This document shows positions 19,282 to 27,858 of a stretch of 64,000 bases of DNA, in pieces (the first letter of the stretch is position 1; each line of letters starts with the position of its first letter). The stretch covers positions 20,914 to 84,913 of the forward strand of contig NZ_NMQT01000075.1 in assembly GCF_002234405.1 (NCBI RefSeq). Direction: 5' to 3'. Source of the stretch: Amycolatopsis thailandensis (GTDB lineage Bacteria > Actinomycetota > Actinomycetes > Mycobacteriales > Pseudonocardiaceae). The translations under genes and the position numbers were made by a program. Under the pieces are notes generated by a model. It worked only from the letters and a program-made list of their open reading frames with translations, ran no database searches and had not been told where the DNA came from.

Positions 19282-20259
19282 TCAGGCGGAAACGAGCGTT
19301 TCGAGCAGGACGTCGTCCAGCGGGCGGCGCGGGGTCCACGGCAGCGGCAGGCCGTAGCCGACGCGCAGCAGCACCTGTGGCCACACCCCGCAACCGAGCA
19401 GCCTCCGGAGTTCGTCGCGGGCGGCGCGGACCATGACCGGCGGCGAGATGTACGACGCGTCGAGGCCCGCGCCCGTCGCGGTGAGTAGCACGCGTTGCAG
19501 TGCCTGGCCTGCCTGGAGCCGGTCGAGCCGTTCGTCGGTCAGCGACCCGATCACCACCACCAGTGGATCCGGTCGCGAACCGTTGCCGGCGCCGCCGAAT
19601 CCGTCCAGTAGCCAGCTTTCGTCGGCGGGGGAGCCGTCGGTCGCGTAGGAGGGGACCCCGTCGCGAGCCCCCGCGCCCAATCCGGTCCAGCGGGCGAGTT
19701 CGGCGACGAAATCGGGATCGGCGAGCTGGACCCGGCGGGCGCGAGAGGTGAGATCACGGAGATGACCGCACTGTTCGGCGTCGAGGCTCGGCATCCACGC
19801 GTGCTCCAGTTCGGTGGCGTGGCGGAGGGTGGCGAGCGTGGACCGCGGGACCGCGCTGGGCAGGAACGGCCGCCGGTTGGTCCGGCGGCGGGTGATCGCG
19901 CGGGCGAGCCGGGAGACCTTCGGATCGGGCGTGCGTTCCGCGACCGGGCGGACGACCGCGAGCAGATCGGGGTCGGCGCGGCTCGGCATGAGCGTCGTCG
20001 CGGGATGGAAGCCCAGTGCGTGAATCGCGGTCCGGAGGGTGAAAAGGGCGGCGCCGCACGAAAGGACGAGTTCACGCCCGTCCGGATCCGTGGCGGGGAG
20101 GATACGGCGCGGATCGGCGTGGAGTTCGATTCCGGTGCCGGCGCACCGGAAGAGCCATGGCTGGGTGTTGTGCGTCGACGGTGCGAGTGTGGCCGACCGG
20201 AGCACGGAATTCACCTGTTCGGAGTTCAAACGCCCGACCCCGGTGACTTGTATGGTCAT
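19282..20259 (-). CDS. Acg-family nitroreductase-like protein
   Basis: 325 residues of the Acg/Rv2032 type: two imperfect nitroreductase halves, with N-half LRSATLAPSTHNTQPWLFRC, RRILPATDPDGRELVLSCGAALF and RRRTNRRPFLPS, and C-half AGQALQRVLLTATGAGLDASYISPPV. In the mycobacterial protein an internal lid blocks the active site and it may sequester FMN instead of reducing nitro groups. That family knowledge is not shown here. ATG 20259 follows GGGGGAAACC. It converges on the dosR-like gene 13 bases away, and acg is a classic DosR target. Confidence 0.85.
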   Translation of the reverse strand: MTIQVTGVGRLNSEQVNSVLRSATLAPSTHNTQPWLFRCAGTGIELHADPRRILPATDPDGRELVLSCGAALFTLRTAIHALGFHPATTLMPSRADPDLLAVVRPVAERTPDPKVSRLARAITRRRTNRRPFLPSAVPRSTLATLRHATELEHAWMPSLDAEQCGHLRDLTSRARRVQLADPDFVAELARWTGLGAGARDGVPSYATDGSPADESWLLDGFGGAGNGSRPDPLVVVIGSLTDERLDRLQAGQALQRVLLTATGAGLDASYISPPVMVRAARDELRRLLGCGVWPQVLLRVGYGLPLPWTPRRPLDDVLLETLVSA

Positions 20260-20388
20260 GGTTTCCCCCGTCGCTGCGCCACGGGCATACGGTTGTCTCG
20301 ATGAGACGGTCCCCGCCCGCGGTGCGAGGACGTAAGAGGAGAAAGTCACCACGGCCGTGGTTGTCCCGATCTTCGGAGGCGCAGCAGG

Positions 20389-22131
20389 ATGTCGGGTCAG
20401 GACCGGCTCGGCGGAAGTGACGACCGGGTCACCGGCGCGCTTTCCCAGCTGCGCGTTCGCGAGGTGCTGCGGGATCTCCAGGACCGCATCGAACGGCTCA
20501 TCGGCACCCGCGACAAGATGGACGGCCTGCTCGAAGCGGTGCTGGCCGTCGCGTCGGGCCTGGAACTGGACGCGACGCTGCACCGGATCGTGCAGGCCGC
20601 GATCGACCTCGGCGAGGCCACCTACGGCGCGCTCGGCGTGATCGCGGACGACGGTTCGCTCGCCGAATTCGTCTATCTCGGTATCGATGGCGACACGAAG
20701 CAACAGATCGGGCATCTCCCGAAAGGCCACGGACTGCTGGGTTTCGTCATCGACGAGGCGAAACCGGTGCGGCTGGCCGACATCTCGCGGCATCCCGCGT
20801 CGGTCGGATTCCCGCCGTGCCATCCGCCGATGCGGTCCTTCCTCGGAGTGCCGGTCCGGGTAGGCGACGAGGTGTTCGGAAATCTCTACCTGACCGAAAA
20901 ACGTGGTGAGAGTTTCACCGACGACGACGAAGTGGTCGTCCAGGCGCTCGCCGCCGCGGCCGGAATCGCGATCGAGAACGCCCATCTCTACGAGCAGGCG
21001 CGGATCCGCCAGCAGTGGCAGGCCGCCACCAGTGAGGTGACCACGGAACTGCTGGGCGGCACCGACCCCGTCGAGGCGCTCAACCTGATCGCCAGCCGGG
21101 CACTGGAACTGACCTGCTCCGACCTCACTTTGCTGGCACTGCCCGGTTCCGGCAGGCTAGACGTCAGCCCGGACGGTGAGGAGGAGGCCGACGAACTCAC
21201 CATCGCCGTCTGCGCGGGCGCGCGGGCGGCGGAACTGACCGGGGTGAGGATCAGCGTCGCCGCTTCGTTGCCGGGGGCGGTCTATCGCGACCGGACCCCG
21301 CGCAGTGTGCCGGAACTGGTGCTCGGTCCCGAGGGAGAACTGAGCTTCGGCCCGACGCTCGTCGTGCCGCTCCGGGCACGGGAACGCACGTCCGGCGTGC
21401 TGATGGCGGTGCGGAACCCGGACGCGGTCCCGTTCGAGCTCGCCCAGCTGCCGGTGGTGGCCTCGTTCGCCGACCAGGCCGCGCTCGCGCTCCAGCTGGC
21501 CGCGCAGCAGCGCACGGCAAGGGAACTCGACGTGCTCGCCGACCGGGACCGGATCGCGCGGGATCTGCACGACCACGTGATCCAGCGGTTGTTCGCGGTC
21601 GGTCTCGCCATGCAGAGCACGCACCGCCGTACGCACTCGCCGGAACTGCAGCGGAGGATCGGCGACAGCATCGACCAGATGCACGAGATCGTGCACGAGA
21701 TCCGCACGGCGATCTTCGACCTCCACGGCGGCGAGGCAGGCCAGCAAGGGGTGCGGCTGCGGCATCGCCTCTACGACTCGATCACCGAACTCACCGACGA
21801 GACCTCGATCCACCCGACGGTCAGCCTATCCGGACCGCTCGACTCGATTCCCTTCCTGTTCGCCGAAAACGCCGAAGCCGTGGTGCGGGAGACGGTCGGC
21901 AACGTCGTCCGGCACGCGGGTGCGAGCGGTGTTTCGGTGAGCGTCGCCGTGAAGGACGACGTCCTGCGGATCGTGGTCACCGACGACGGCGGCGGGATCG
22001 TCGGCGCGCCCGGCACGGTCGGCGGGTTGCGGAATCTCCGTGACCGCGCGGAAAAGGCGGGCGGGACGTTCCTGGTGGAGACACGGGAAGAGGGCGGCAC
22101 CAGGATCGAGTGGTCCGCCCCCTTGCGGTGA
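20389..22131 (+). CDS. DosS/DevS-like GAF-GAF sensor histidine kinase
   Basis: 580 residues, soluble. GAF-A (about 55-200) contains HPASVGFPPCHPPMRSFLGV. H145 sits where DosS H149, the haem ligand, is expected. GAF-B covers about 225-370. The DHp helix carries H394 in RIARDLHDHVIQRLF (H395 in DosS). The HATPase has VRETVGNVVRHAGA, DDGGGI and GGLRNLRDRAEKAGG. Length and order match mycobacterial DosS closely, so an O2/NO/CO-responsive kinase for the DosR-like regulator is the natural reading. Haem binding itself is inference. Confidence 0.9.
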   Translation: MSGQDRLGGSDDRVTGALSQLRVREVLRDLQDRIERLIGTRDKMDGLLEAVLAVASGLELDATLHRIVQAAIDLGEATYGALGVIADDGSLAEFVYLGIDGDTKQQIGHLPKGHGLLGFVIDEAKPVRLADISRHPASVGFPPCHPPMRSFLGVPVRVGDEVFGNLYLTEKRGESFTDDDEVVVQALAAAAGIAIENAHLYEQARIRQQWQAATSEVTTELLGGTDPVEALNLIASRALELTCSDLTLLALPGSGRLDVSPDGEEEADELTIAVCAGARAAELTGVRISVAASLPGAVYRDRTPRSVPELVLGPEGELSFGPTLVVPLRARERTSGVLMAVRNPDAVPFELAQLPVVASFADQAALALQLAAQQRTARELDVLADRDRIARDLHDHVIQRLFAVGLAMQSTHRRTHSPELQRRIGDSIDQMHEIVHEIRTAIFDLHGGEAGQQGVRLRHRLYDSITELTDETSIHPTVSLSGPLDSIPFLFAENAEAVVRETVGNVVRHAGASGVSVSVAVKDDVLRIVVTDDGGGIVGAPGTVGGLRNLRDRAEKAGGTFLVETREEGGTRIEWSAPLR

Positions 22132-22137
22132 CCGCGG

Positions 22138-22434
22138 TCAGTTCGCCGACTGCCCGGCGAGGAGCCCGCCGGCCTCGATCGAGCGGGCGACGTCGGAGGC
22201 GACGGTCTCCAGCAGCTCCGCGGTGAGATCCGAAAGCGCCCGCGTCACCGCGAGATAGGCGCCGATCTGGGAGTTCGAACTTTCTCTCAGCCCGGCTTCC
22301 GCCAGTCCGACACCGACGAACTCACCACCGTCTTCCAGACGGAGCAACGCCTCCGCGCGTACCCGGTACTGCTCGTGGCGCAGGGAAACGTCAATGGTCC
22401 ATTTGTCCGTCATCGTCGGCTCCGTTCCGGTCAT
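22138..22434 (-). CDS. DUF1876 protein (Rv1738-like)
   Basis: 98 residues matching the DUF1876/dsRBD-like fold: KWTIDVSLRHEQYRVRAEALLR, then EFVGVGLAEAGL and IGAYLAVTRALSDLTAELLE. Rv1738, the mycobacterial member, is strongly DosR-induced and structurally resembles ribosome-hibernation factors. ATG 22434 follows GGGAG. A second ATG lies 21 bases inside. It converges on the DosS-like gene 6 bases away and is divergent from a nitroreductase, with DosR-box-like palindromes between them. Confidence 0.85.
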   Translation of the reverse strand: MTGTEPTMTDKWTIDVSLRHEQYRVRAEALLRLEDGGEFVGVGLAEAGLRESSNSQIGAYLAVTRALSDLTAELLETVASDVARSIEAGGLLAGQSAN

Positions 22435-22465
22435 CGAGACTCCCATCGCGGCCGTTCAGGGCACA

Positions 22466-22479
22466 GGGTCCTAAGTCCT
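22466..22479 (+). promoter_or_regulatory. DosR-box-like palindrome 1
   Basis: GGGTCCTAAGTCCT matches 11 of 14 bases of the DosR core GGGACTWWAGTCCC and keeps the GGGnCnnnnGnCC frame. It lies 32 bases upstream of the DUF1876 start in the divergent interval. Confidence 0.6.
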
Positions 22480-22494
22480 CGCTCCCCGGAATCG

Positions 22495-22508
22495 GGGGCG
22501 AAAGTCCC
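22495..22508 (-). promoter_or_regulatory. DosR-box-like palindrome 2
   Basis: Read on the minus strand, GGGACTTTCGCCCC matches 12 of 14 bases of the DosR core, in register. It lies 16 bases from palindrome 1, matching the paired-box layout known for DosR promoters, and serves DUF1876 and the divergent nitroreductase. Confidence 0.65.
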
Positions 22509-22589
22509 CGGGATTCGTGACCGGCGGCCGCTGCGGTCGCCGGATACCCCGGCCGAAGGTGGATCAATCCCCTTCCATCGGAGCCCACG

Positions 22590-23546
22590 ATGAAGATCCC
22601 GTTGCCGAACCATGTCGACCAGGCGGTCGCGGCCGCCGTCCGCGCGCCGTCCCCGCTCAACACCCAGCCTTGGCGATTCGTCGCCGACCGGGACCGGATC
22701 GAGGTGTGGCTCGACCGCGCGCGGGTGCTCCGGCTCGCGGACCCGGAGGCCCGAGAGGCGCGTCTTTCCTGCGGTGCCGCGATCTTCAACCTGGTCGTCT
22801 CCTTGCGCTCCAACGGGAAGACGCTCTCGCTCCGGACGCTGCCGTCGCCGGACGAGCCCGGCCTGCTCGCCGAACTCCTGGTCGACGGCGATCGGTTCTC
22901 CTCACCCGAGGAGCGGAAACTGGCCGAAGCCGTCTTCCGTCGTCACACGAACCGCCGCCCGTTCCTCGACCGGCCGGTGCCCGCGTGGGCACGGACGACG
23001 TTGCGGGCGGCCGCACTGGTGGAAGGCGGGCTGCTGGAGCTGTTCGGCCGAGGCGATCGGGCGAACGCTGTCGCGCGCGTGCTGCACCGGGCCGAAGCCG
23101 CGCAGGCGCGCAACGGCGCGTTCCAGGCCGAGGTCGCGCTGTGGACCCGGCGCGTGGCCAACGCCCCGGACGGCGTCCCGGCGCCGACGAAACCGCCGTC
23201 ACCACACGGGATCCCCGCGCAGGAGTCCTTCTTCTCGGCCGCCACGGAAGGCGGTGAGCCGGTGCTCGGCGCGATCCTGACCGCGGACGACGGCCCCACC
23301 GCCGACCTTCGGGCCGGGATGGTGCTGCAACGGGTCCTGCTGACCGCGACGGCGGCAGGCCTGGCGACGTCGTTCGTCGGCAGGCCGTTCGAAACCCCGG
23401 AGACGCGGATCGCGATGGACCGGATCTTCGCCGACCTCGGCCGTCCCCACGCGGTGGTGCGCCTCGGATACGGCCGCCCGATGCCGATGACGGCCCGACG
23501 TCAGGTCGGCGACGTCCTGTTGAGGAGGTCCGAGGCGATCCTCTGA
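22590..23546 (+). CDS. Acg-family nitroreductase-like protein, second copy
   Basis: 318 residues, paralogous to the protein encoded at 19282-20259: VAAAVRAPSPLNTQPWRFV, LRLADPEAREARLSCGAAIFNL, RRHTNRRPFLDRPV, and AGMVLQRVLLTATAAGLATSFVGRPFE. The ATG has no obvious strong ribosome site (GGAGCCCACG). It is divergent from the DUF1876 gene, sharing the 155-base interval with two DosR-like boxes. Likely hypoxia-induced flavoprotein; substrate unknown. Confidence 0.85.
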   Translation: MKIPLPNHVDQAVAAAVRAPSPLNTQPWRFVADRDRIEVWLDRARVLRLADPEAREARLSCGAAIFNLVVSLRSNGKTLSLRTLPSPDEPGLLAELLVDGDRFSSPEERKLAEAVFRRHTNRRPFLDRPVPAWARTTLRAAALVEGGLLELFGRGDRANAVARVLHRAEAAQARNGAFQAEVALWTRRVANAPDGVPAPTKPPSPHGIPAQESFFSAATEGGEPVLGAILTADDGPTADLRAGMVLQRVLLTATAAGLATSFVGRPFETPETRIAMDRIFADLGRPHAVVRLGYGRPMPMTARRQVGDVLLRRSEAIL

Positions 23547-23589
23547 CTGGCCCTTCCACCTCCCCCTCGCGAGTGGTCGGCTCTCCCGT

Positions 23590-23638
23590 CCCCAATGTGG
23601 CATTGGGGACGTTGAGCGCCCCCAATGCCACATTGGGG
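23590..23638. repeat. 19-bp inverted repeat of CCCCAATGTGGCATTGGGG
   Basis: Arms 23590-23608 and 23620-23638 are perfect reverse complements, and each is itself nearly palindromic. It lies between two genes on the same strand, 41 bases before the next start. A fourth palindrome family, seen once in this window. Confidence 0.9.
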
Positions 23639-23678
23639 GCACGCATCGCCCGCAAGACCGGCCGGATTCAGTCTCCGT

Positions 23679-24638
23679 ATGAAGATCATGAGGAATTCCT
23701 TGACGGCGCTGGCCGTCGTGGGCCTTTCGGTCGCGGCGTCCGCGCCGGCGGTGGCGGACGCGGCCGCACGCGATCGCGGTTCGATCGTCATCACCGAGCA
23801 GGCGTCGAAGCGGATCCTGGTCCTGCCCGCCGACCGGGCCTCCTGGCAGGACCGGAAGGTGAGCTGGTCGTGGGCGCCGAACGCCGCCAACGGGCTCGCG
23901 GACCTCGCCGGATCGTGGAGCAACCCGAGCGACGCGAAGCTCGCCGAACGACAGGGCGAGAAGTACCTGCTCACCTCGGCTTCGGGCGGCTTCGCGGCCG
24001 TCGTGCCCTACCCGGCGGGGGACCGGGCGTACTGGGCCGCCAACGTAGGAGGGTCCGCCAACCCTCACAGCATCGAGCTGCTGCCGGACGGCAACGTCGC
24101 GGTGGCGGCCAGCACCGGTGGCTGGGTGCGGATCTACACCGCTTCGCAGGGACAGCGCTCGACGACTTACGCCGAGTACCCGCTGGTGGGGGCGCACGGC
24201 GTCGTATGGGACGCGGGCCGGAACGTGTTGTGGGCGCTGGGCACCGACGCCCTGGTCGCGGTGAGCGTCGGCGGCACCCCCGCCGCGCCGGTGATCACCG
24301 AGCAGCGGCGCGTACCGGTGCCGAGCAAGGGCGGGCACGACCTCCAGCTGGTCCCGCACCGGCCGGACCTGCTGTGGGTGACCACGGAAGCGGGCGTCTA
24401 CCAGTTCTCGAAGACGAGCGGCGGGTTCACCCAGCGCTTCGCGGGCGCACGGGAGATCGACCGGCCGCACGTGAAGAGTGTCTCGACGAACCCGCGGACC
24501 GGACAGATCCTGACGGCTTCGATCCAGGACGGGCACCTGTGCACCTGGTGCACGGACACCGTCCGGCTGGCCTTTCCACGCGCCGAGCTGGCGCTGCACG
24601 GCGCGTGGATCTACAAGGCCCGCTGGTGGATCGGTTGA
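23679..24638 (+). CDS. secreted beta-propeller-like protein (DUF6528 type)
   Basis: 319 residues with a Sec signal peptide (MKIMRNSLTALAVVGLSVAASAPAVADA). The mature part has repeated WD40/propeller-like strands such as HSIELLPDGNVAVAASTGGWVRIY, HGVVWDAGRNVLWALGTDALVAV, HDLQLVPHRPDLLWVTTEAGVYQF and HVKSVSTNPRTGQILTAS. It resembles the actinobacterial DUF6528 family, whose function is unknown to me. ATG 23679 was chosen because it gives the signal peptide. The ribosome site is weak. The gene ends at a strong hairpin shared with the opposing hydrolase gene. Confidence 0.7.
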   Translation: MKIMRNSLTALAVVGLSVAASAPAVADAAARDRGSIVITEQASKRILVLPADRASWQDRKVSWSWAPNAANGLADLAGSWSNPSDAKLAERQGEKYLLTSASGGFAAVVPYPAGDRAYWAANVGGSANPHSIELLPDGNVAVAASTGGWVRIYTASQGQRSTTYAEYPLVGAHGVVWDAGRNVLWALGTDALVAVSVGGTPAAPVITEQRRVPVPSKGGHDLQLVPHRPDLLWVTTEAGVYQFSKTSGGFTQRFAGAREIDRPHVKSVSTNPRTGQILTASIQDGHLCTWCTDTVRLAFPRAELALHGAWIYKARWWIG

Positions 24639-24664
24639 GCGGTACTTCCTGATCGGTACTTCCA

Positions 24665-24708
24665 TGTCGGTACCGGCCGTTCGGGGGGCTGCCCGGCCGG
24701 TACCGACA
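24665..24708. terminator. bidirectional terminator hairpin
   Basis: TGTCGGTACCGGCCG (24665-24679) pairs perfectly with CGGCCGGTACCGACA (24694-24708). It lies between convergent genes ending at 24638 and 24821. Confidence 0.7.
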
Positions 24709-24820
24709 CACCAGAGAAGAGGGGGTCCCGTCGCGAGAATGACGCCTGGCCGCGTCTTTCACCTGACCGAGTGAATTGAGCCGTTCGGAGCGCGCCGTTG
24801 ACCCGTTCGGGGTATAGGCC

Positions 24821-25819
24821 TCATCCGAGGAAGGTTTGCAGTTCGTCGATGACCGTCTTCGGCTGCTCTTCGGCGACGAAGTGGCCGGAACCGGAGATCT
24901 TCCGCACCCGCACGTCGGTGGCCTTGGACGGCAGGACCGCGGCGAGGTAGTCGTAGTTGAACTCCGAACCCAACCCCAGCATCGGCGCGGTGATCTTCCC
25001 GTAGGCCTTCTGGTCCTCGATGTCCTTGCCGAACGCTTGGTAGTAGCCGTTCCCGGCGCGGATCGCATCCGGACGGTCGTACGCGGCGGCGTAGATCGCC
25101 CGGTCCCGGTCGCCGACCGAGGCCGGATCGGCCGTCAGGTGATCGAGCATCCAGTCGATGAGGAAGCGCGAGCGGCCGGCCAGCAGCTGTTCGGGCAGCG
25201 TGGCGACCTGGTTGAAGGCGAACCACCAGACGTTCACCGGCTGTCCGGGCGGGGCCAGCATCGGGATCTGGTACAGGCTTTCGTCGGGATGCGAGACGTC
25301 CATGAGCGTGACGGTCTTGGTCGCGTCGGGGTGGTTGGCGGCGAAGCTGAACGCGACCATGGCGCCGATGTCGTGCCCGGCGATGTGCGCCTTGCGGTAG
25401 CCCAGCGACCGGACGAGCTCGAAGATGTCGCGAGCCATCGTCTTCTTGTCGTAGCCGCCTTGCGGCTTGCCCGATCCGCCCATGCCCCGCAGGTCGACGG
25501 CGATCACGCGGTACCGCTTCGCCAGCGTCGGCATGATCCTGCGGTACTGCCACCAGGTCTCCGGCCAGCCCGGCACCAGGATCAGCGGTTCGCCCCGGCC
25601 GCCGGCGACGTAGTGCAGCCGGACGCCGTTGACCTGGGCGTACTCGCTGCGGAACCCGCCGGGCAGGGACCGGGCGAGTTCCGCGTCGCCGGGAGTGCCG
25701 GGCTGACCCGCCTGGGCTGCCTCGGCGATGCCGCCCGAGGCGACCAGCGCGGCCGCGGCACCCGCGCCGAGGGTGAGCATGGACCGGCGGTTGAGGAAGG
25801 AACGGCTGTTTTCGGTCAT
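24821..25819 (-). CDS. exported epoxide hydrolase-like alpha/beta hydrolase
   Basis: 332 residues. The N-terminus SFLNRRSMLTLGAGAAAALVASGGIAEAAQA has a twin Arg followed by a hydrophobic stretch, a probable Tat signal. The hydrolase core shows the oxyanion motif VPGWPETWWQYR, nucleophile D150 in IAGHDIGAMVAF (Asp in place of Ser, as in epoxide hydrolases and dehalogenases) and H313 in GSGHFVAEE. Lid region about 190-270. ATG 25819. It faces the GlxA-type regulator upstream on the same strand (79-base gap), which might control it. Confidence 0.85.
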   Translation of the reverse strand: MTENSRSFLNRRSMLTLGAGAAAALVASGGIAEAAQAGQPGTPGDAELARSLPGGFRSEYAQVNGVRLHYVAGGRGEPLILVPGWPETWWQYRRIMPTLAKRYRVIAVDLRGMGGSGKPQGGYDKKTMARDIFELVRSLGYRKAHIAGHDIGAMVAFSFAANHPDATKTVTLMDVSHPDESLYQIPMLAPPGQPVNVWWFAFNQVATLPEQLLAGRSRFLIDWMLDHLTADPASVGDRDRAIYAAAYDRPDAIRAGNGYYQAFGKDIEDQKAYGKITAPMLGLGSEFNYDYLAAVLPSKATDVRVRKISGSGHFVAEEQPKTVIDELQTFLG

Positions 25820-25898
25820 GCCGTTGATCGTGGCCCGCCGCGGTGCCCGGCCGTGAGCGGTGTTTTCGCCAACGGGGGTCGGTTTTGAGACAGTCCGT

Positions 25899-26876
25899 TC
25901 AGGACAGCATCGGTTCGAGGACCCCCAGCCTGGTCCCGAACGTCTCCCGGTAGGCCACCGGGGTCACCCCGACCTGCCGCCGGAAGTGCGGCCGGAGCGC
26001 GGCGGAGGAGGAGAACCCGCAGTACCTGGCGATCTCGTCGACCGGCAGGTCGGTGGATTCGAGCAGCTGCTGTGCGCGGATGACCCGCTGGTGAGTGAGC
26101 CACGTACCGGGCGCGGCGCCGGTGATCTCGCGGAACCGGCGGTCGTAGTTGCGCCTGCTCATATGCGCCCGCCTGGCGAGCTCCTCGACCGGGAGCGCGG
26201 CGTCGAGCCGGGTGAGCGCCCAGGCCATCGTCTCCGACACCGGGTCGCCCTCGTCGAGTTCCGGCATCGGCGATTCGATGTACTGGGCCTGCCCGCCGGG
26301 CCGGTGCGGCGGCACGACCATGCCCTTCGCCAGCCGGTTCGCCACCTCAGCGCCGCACCACGAGCGGATGAGGTGCAGGCCGAGGTCCATCCCGGCGGCG
26401 CCACCGCCCGCGGTCAGGATGTCGCCGTCGTCGATGTAGAGCACCGATTCGTCGAGCCGGACGGCGGGGAACCGGGCGGCGAGCAGCGGCGCCATCGCCC
26501 AGTGCGTGGTCGCGGGGCGCCCGTCGAGCAGCCCGGCGGCGGCGAGCACGAAGGCGCCGCTGCACAGTCCGGCCACCCGGGCACCCCGGTCATGGGCCGC
26601 GCGGAGCGCCTCCAACGCCGCTTCCGGCGGATCCTCCATCGGCGACCGCCAGTTCGGGACCAGCACCAGGTCCGCGTCCCGGACGGCGTCGAGGTCTTCG
26701 GGGACCGGGACGGTCAGGCCGCCACCCCGCAGCGCGGCGTCCGGTTCGCCGCCGACGACCTTGAGTTCGAGGTCGGGCAGCTCCCCGAAGGCCGAGGCCA
26801 TTTCGAACACCCCGAACGCGAAGGACATCGCGCCGAGCGACGCCCCGTTGAAGACCACCACCGCCAGCCGTCTCAT
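25899..26876 (-). CDS. GlxA-type AraC transcriptional regulator
   Basis: 325 residues. The N-terminal DJ-1/PfpI-like domain (about 1-190) contains the nucleophile-elbow sequence GLCSGAFVLAAAGLL and HWAMAPLLAARFP. The C-terminal AraC domain (about 220-320) has MSRRNYDRRFREITGAAPGTWL and DEIARYCGFSSSAALRPHFRRQVGVTPVAYRETF. Such proteins sense metabolites with the inactive amidotransferase fold. The hydrolase gene follows on the same strand. Confidence 0.9.
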   Translation of the reverse strand: MRRLAVVVFNGASLGAMSFAFGVFEMASAFGELPDLELKVVGGEPDAALRGGGLTVPVPEDLDAVRDADLVLVPNWRSPMEDPPEAALEALRAAHDRGARVAGLCSGAFVLAAAGLLDGRPATTHWAMAPLLAARFPAVRLDESVLYIDDGDILTAGGGAAGMDLGLHLIRSWCGAEVANRLAKGMVVPPHRPGGQAQYIESPMPELDEGDPVSETMAWALTRLDAALPVEELARRAHMSRRNYDRRFREITGAAPGTWLTHQRVIRAQQLLESTDLPVDEIARYCGFSSSAALRPHFRRQVGVTPVAYRETFGTRLGVLEPMLS

Positions 26877-26982
26877 GGCCCGATTCTAAAGACCGTCGAG
26901 AGTGGACATGACGCTTTTCGAGGGATAGGCGAGGTGGCTTTCGGTGCGGGTGGTCGTCGCGGCCGAGCGTGGGTCCGGGTCC

Positions 26983-27029
26983 GTGAAGGTCTCCTTGCCT
27001 ACCCTGAGGGTAGTGAAGGAGGCCTTCAC
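26983..27029. repeat. inverted repeat, GTGAAGGCCTCCTT family
   Basis: Arms 26983-27005 (GTGAAGGTCTCCTTGCCTAC) and 27007-27029 (ending GGAGGCCTTCAC) pair with few mismatches. It is related to the 343-397 element. The rest of 26877-27217 holds no gene; a small hairpin CCTCGGCTTAGCCGAGG lies at 27100-27116, upstream of the next start. Confidence 0.8.
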
Positions 27030-27217
27030 TGCCCTCGCGATCGCCGCGAACGCCCCAGCCGCACCAGTAGTCACAAGGGCTGCGCGTGAAGGCCCCCTTC
27101 CCTCGGCTTAGCCGAGGAAACTCGCCCTTCGCACCTCCGTGTCTGGAGCTGGTTTTCGACTGTCCGAAGGGGACGGTAGATTTCCGGCGCACAGGTTGCT
27201 CGGGGAAGGAATCATCG

Positions 27218-27844
27218 ATGTCGTATCCACAGGGACCGCAAGGACCGCAGTGGGGCCAGGGTCAACCGCAGCAGGGCTACCCCCAGCAACCGCCACCCCA
27301 GCAGTACCCGCAGCAGCAGTACCCCCAGCAGGGTTACCCGCCACCGGGCTACGGCGCGCCGCAGTTCCCCGGTCAGCAGCCGCCGAAGAAGGGCAACGGC
27401 CTGTTGATCGGGCTGATCGGCGGCGGTGCCGCGCTCGTGGTGGTCGTCTTCGTGATCCTCGCGTTCGTGGCACCCGGTTTCCTGTTGAGCGACAGCAAGT
27501 CCTCGAAGACCGCGAGCGCGACGCAGACCCCGCTGAGCCTCGACTGGGGGCCGGTGCTGGCGGGCAAGTTCATGCTCGCGGTGTTCGGCGACGAGCCCGA
27601 CAAGGCCGCCGAGTCGGCTTGCGCGGACGCCAAGGACAAGGTCCGTCAGGCGGCGAAGGAGTACGGCGATCGCAACGCGTCGCTCACCGCGAAAGACCCG
27701 CGTGAGGCGAGTCCGGACCTGATCGTGGTGACGATGTCCGGAACGCTGAACTACGAGTCGGAGTTCACCGGGACGATGGAGGTCCGGCGGGAGGCGGGCG
27801 ACAAGTACTGCATCTCCTCGGTTTCGCCGGTTCCCGCGGGCTGA
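27218..27844 (+). CDS. membrane protein with Pro/Gln-rich N-terminus
   Basis: 208 residues. The first ~62 are a low-complexity cytoplasmic tail of YPQQ/GQPQQ repeats, then KKGNGLLIGLIGGGAALVVVVFVILAFVAPGF, one transmembrane helix, and an extracytoplasmic domain (about 95-208) with two Cys (ACADAKDK, KYCISS). This architecture is common in actinobacterial membrane proteins, some linked to envelope assembly, but no family is certain. ATG 27218 follows GGGGAAGG. It converges on the acyl-CoA synthetase gene with a 14-base gap. Confidence 0.8.
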   Translation: MSYPQGPQGPQWGQGQPQQGYPQQPPPQQYPQQQYPQQGYPPPGYGAPQFPGQQPPKKGNGLLIGLIGGGAALVVVVFVILAFVAPGFLLSDSKSSKTASATQTPLSLDWGPVLAGKFMLAVFGDEPDKAAESACADAKDKVRQAAKEYGDRNASLTAKDPREASPDLIVVTMSGTLNYESEFTGTMEVRREAGDKYCISSVSPVPAG

Positions 27845-27858
27845 GTCCACAAAGGACG

